A DNA stretch of 7,667 nt from SIG299 sp964541485 (GTDB lineage: Bacteria > Bacillota > Clostridia > Lachnospirales > Lachnospiraceae), in NCBI GenBank assembly GCA_964541485.1, contig CAZIQL010000088.1, positions 1 to 7,667 on the forward strand, read 5' to 3'. Positions 5,656 to 7,667 of the stretch are shown here, piece after piece. A program made the translations under genes and the position numbers. The notes below the pieces were generated by a model, which worked only from the letters and a program-made list of their open reading frames with translations, ran no database searches and was not told the origin of the DNA. Every line of letters starts with the position of its first letter. Position 1 is the first letter of the stretch.

Positions 5656-7029
5656 ATGAGCGAAGATAATAACAAAAAAGTATCTAATGTAAAAATTGCA
5701 GTGGGATATTTAAGTCATATGTTAATTAACCTGATTATGTTTGCGGGTGTGGCATATTTTATAAATGAGATTATTCTCGAAGAGGAATGGAATGAAAATT
5801 ATTATCTATATGCGGCAGCGTTGTTTGTCATTATGGCATTATATAGTTTGTTGGATTGCAGAAGGTTATACAGTTATTTTCGGACAGAAATTATTATGAT
5901 TCTCTGCTTTATGGTTTCAGCGTTACTGTTGTTATTGTCGGATTACTACATCAATGTTCCGCTCTGGTTACTCGGAGGAATTGCGGCAGCTGCACTGATA
6001 AACAGAAATATTGGTATGCTTTATGTATATTTCTTTGTGTTTCATGCGATATACTTACAGGGAGAATGTCTGAATGGCCTGATATTTCATTTGGTATGTG
6101 CAACGATAATCTGTATGGTAATTCCGAAAATGAAGACATGGATGTCTATGCTGTATATGATGGTATTTACGGGGGCGCTTGTTATTGCTATGACGATTTT
6201 TATGAATCGGTTTATTGTGGACAAGCTGATTTTGCTGGATACATTTTCAATTATGTGTACTTATTTTGCGTGTATTTTCTTCACGATGTTTTTTGTTTCT
6301 TTGGTGAAGCCGAAACTGAATCCGGAAGAGTCGTTGAATTTGGAGTCGGTACCGGAGGAAGAACCTGTGAATTATGATTATCTGGAACTTGTGGCGCAGG
6401 AAACGGTAGATGTTTTACCAGTGCAGGGGGAAGAAAATGTGAGCTATGCTGCGGTAGCTACGGAAACGGCAGTTGCTGTGGAGCCGGAAGCTGATTTTAC
6501 GGGAATTACAGTTAGAGAAGATTTTTCTGATTATTGTAATGAAAAAGCAGAAGTTATGCAGGAATTAAAGAAACAGAGAAAAACAAGTTATGCGCATGCG
6601 ATTCTTGCAGCAAAATTGGCATATCAGGCGGCAGAAAGCGTAGAATTGAATGCAACACTGGCAAAGGCTGCAGCTTTGTATGAAGCTGTTGCAGAACTGT
6701 ATCAGGAGACAGAATTACGGAATGCTTTAACAGAACAAAACGTTCCGGAGACATTAGTTCATACGGTAGTTTCTTTGAAAGAAGGCAGTATTAACACGAA
6801 AGAAATTGCAGTGGTGGCGATGGCAGATGATATTATTTCAAATTATACGGTAATCCGGCATATCAGGAAGATGTCGCTTGCTCCGGAAAAGATTGTGGAC
6901 AAGACATTGGATAAAAAGATATTTGGAGGCGAATATAACCAATCCGGTCTAAAAGTATCGGAATATTCGGGATTGCGTAATTCGTTTGTAGCGTTCCTTA
7001 AGGAACAGGATGAGCGAATTTCAAAATAA
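5656..7029 (+). CDS. Degenerate PgpH/YqfF-like protein: TM bundle plus inactive HD-like domain
   Basis: This 457-residue protein fills the pgpH (yqfF) slot between phoH and ybeY. Residues 18-217 hold about seven or eight hydrophobic segments (near 18-38, 50-67, 78-96, 101-115, 119-134, 140-157, 163-182, 191-217). An acidic linker follows (about 221-300), then a soluble domain. Parts of the latter align by eye with the HD domain of PgpH, a membrane c-di-AMP phosphodiesterase. TSYAHAILAAKLAYQAAE (310-327) resembles its GTYHHS...LAEAAAE helix, TKEIAVVAMAD (381-391) its KEAAVVMLAD, and the end GGEYNQSGLKVSEYSGLRNSF its DGQLDECDLTLKDL region. The HDIGK motif is EAVAE (343-347), and the HHG pair is absent (KEGS); only one early His (314) and the late Asp (391) remain. 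The large extracellular 7TMR-HDED domain of ~700-residue PgpH is missing. The ORF is unbroken. The start at 5656 has AAGGA very close upstream (2-base gap), so translation may rely on coupling to phoH, 15 bases away. Probable role: ligand sensing or scaffolding, not hydrolysis. Confidence 0.7.
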   Translation: MSEDNNKKVSNVKIAVGYLSHMLINLIMFAGVAYFINEIILEEEWNENYYLYAAALFVIMALYSLLDCRRLYSYFRTEIIMILCFMVSALLLLLSDYYINVPLWLLGGIAAAALINRNIGMLYVYFFVFHAIYLQGECLNGLIFHLVCATIICMVIPKMKTWMSMLYMMVFTGALVIAMTIFMNRFIVDKLILLDTFSIMCTYFACIFFTMFFVSLVKPKLNPEESLNLESVPEEEPVNYDYLELVAQETVDVLPVQGEENVSYAAVATETAVAVEPEADFTGITVREDFSDYCNEKAEVMQELKKQRKTSYAHAILAAKLAYQAAESVELNATLAKAAALYEAVAELYQETELRNALTEQNVPETLVHTVVSLKEGSINTKEIAVVAMADDIISNYTVIRHIRKMSLAPEKIVDKTLDKKIFGGEYNQSGLKVSEYSGLRNSFVAFLKEQDERISK

Positions 7030-7046
7030 GAAAAAGGGGAAAGCTG

Positions 7047-7544
7047 ATGACGATTAACATTGAAAAAGAAGTGGCACTTACATTTGATTTTGATGAGAAT
7101 GTCTATGTGGAAAAAGTGATTCTGGCTGCATTGGATTATGTGGAGTGTCCTTATGAGGCAGAGGTAAATGTGCTTTTTACGGACGATGCGGGCATTCATG
7201 AGATGAATCAGGAATATCGGGGAATTGACCGCCCGACGGATGTGCTTTCTTTTCCGATGGTTTCTTATGAAATCCCCGGAAACTTTGATTCTCTTGAAGA
7301 AGAACAGGAAGAGTGCTTTCATCCGGAGACAGGAGAGCTTTTGCTTGGAGATATCGTTTTGTCTTACGACAAGATAAAAGAACAGGCAAAGGAGTATGGA
7401 CATACCGAACTTCGTGAACTGTGTTTTTTGGTGGCACACAGTATGCTTCATCTGGCAGGATTTGATCACATGGAGGAGAAAGAACGTGAGCAGATGGAGC
7501 AGATGCAGAGGGAAATATTGGACCAGCTTGGAATTTTAAGATAA
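7047..7544 (+). CDS. ybeY: Endoribonuclease YbeY, rRNA maturation factor
   Basis: This 165-residue cytoplasmic zinc-dependent RNase works in 16S rRNA 3'-end processing and ribosome quality control. The signature zinc motif HSMLHLAGFDH (131-141) gives ligands H131, H135 and H141; the usual Gly after the first His is Ser. Upstream are NQEYRGIDRPTDVLSFP (54-70), which holds the conserved Arg and TDVLSFP, and TGELLLGDIVLS (95-106). Between them lies an acidic insert (about 72-93, with LEEEQEE), as in other clostridial YbeY. The ATG at 7047 follows AAGGGGA (7034-7040) with a 6-base gap. It is 17 bases after the preceding gene and is the last member of the cluster before a flippase gene. Confidence 0.97.
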   Translation: MTINIEKEVALTFDFDENVYVEKVILAALDYVECPYEAEVNVLFTDDAGIHEMNQEYRGIDRPTDVLSFPMVSYEIPGNFDSLEEEQEECFHPETGELLLGDIVLSYDKIKEQAKEYGHTELRELCFLVAHSMLHLAGFDHMEEKEREQMEQMQREILDQLGILR

Positions 7545-7557
7545 GAGGCGTGCAACA

Positions 7558-7667
7558 ATGACAGAGAAAAGGAAAAACAGTTTTTATATTCAGGGAAGCA
7601 TTCTTGCGTTGGCATCTATTCTGACCAGAGTGATGGGGATTGTATTCCGCGTCCCGCTTACAAGAAT
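7558..7667 (+). CDS. MOP-superfamily flippase (SpoVB/MurJ/Wzx type), N-terminal fragment
   Basis: Only the first 36 codons are in the window. The product starts MTEKRKNSFYIQGSILALAS and continues ILTRVMGIVFRVPLTR. The short basic start followed by a first amphipathic TM helix (QGSxLxxASIxTRxxGxxFRxPLT) is typical of oligosaccharidyl-lipid flippases of the polysaccharide biosynthesis/SpoVB group, which move lipid-linked sugars across the membrane. The ATG at 7558 has AGAGGC (7544-7549) about 8 bases upstream, and the gene begins 13 bases after ybeY, so it may belong to the same transcript. Which subfamily it belongs to (peptidoglycan, spore cortex or surface polysaccharide) cannot be decided from this fragment. 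Confidence 0.8.
   Translation, partial: MTEKRKNSFYIQGSILALASILTRVMGIVFRVPLTR

Noticed and set aside
5856..6377. 173-codon + strand open frame inside the PgpH-like gene
   Set aside because: It is a shifted-frame reading of the TM-encoding region, rich in Cys and Tyr, with no SD and no family features; the main frame explains the region.
6843..7469. 208-codon minus-strand open frame opposite ybeY
   Set aside because: It lies fully against ybeY and the end of the preceding gene, both supported by motifs; its peptide is Phe/Ile/Lys-rich with no recognisable domain.
7437..7469. YbeY zinc motif with Ser in place of Gly (HSMLH instead of HGxLH) as a possible activity change
   Set aside because: All three zinc-ligand histidines are present, and Ser at this position is, as I recall, common in clostridial YbeY proteins.

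Overview
This window looks like chromosomal DNA of a low-GC, spore-forming member of the Clostridia, most likely Lachnospiraceae. The evidence is AT-rich intergenic DNA, a Firmicutes-type alanyl-tRNA synthetase, sigma-A type promoter boxes, strong GGAGG-like ribosome binding sites, and the two sporulation genes yqfC and yqfD. All genes read on the + strand. The genus call is inference; no 16S or other marker is present.

Layout. (1) 2-2161: the 3' four-fifths of alaS, closed by a nested-hairpin terminator. (2) 2267-2524: an AT-rich gap with no convincing gene, only a possible decayed small membrane ORF. (3) 2525-2846: rpsU (ribosomal protein bS21) as its own unit, with an extended -10 promoter, a leader hairpin against the Shine-Dalgarno region, and a strong terminator. 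(4) 2883-7544: a tight cluster yqfC - yqfD - phoH - membrane/HD-like gene - ybeY, preceded by a candidate sigma-E (mother-cell) promoter. (5) 7558-end: the first 36 codons of a MOP-superfamily (MurJ/SpoVB/Wzx type) flippase.

The order rpsU ... yqfC - yqfD - phoH - (7TM-HD gene) - ybeY matches the Bacillus subtilis rpsU-yqeY-...-yqfC-yqfD-phoH-yqfF(pgpH)-ybeY neighbourhood. It joins sporulation genes to RNA-processing genes (PhoH ATPase, YbeY endoribonuclease). The gene in the pgpH slot (5656-7029) is the most unusual item. It keeps a multi-TM bundle and a recognisable PgpH-like C-terminal fold, but it has no extracellular 7TMR-HDED domain, and most HD metal ligands are replaced (HDIGK-like motif now EAVAE). 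It reads as an intact pseudo-enzyme derived from a cyclic-di-AMP phosphodiesterase, not as a broken gene.

No tRNA, rRNA, CRISPR, insertion sequence or phage feature was seen. Apart from the degenerate PgpH relative, the window is conserved housekeeping and sporulation DNA.
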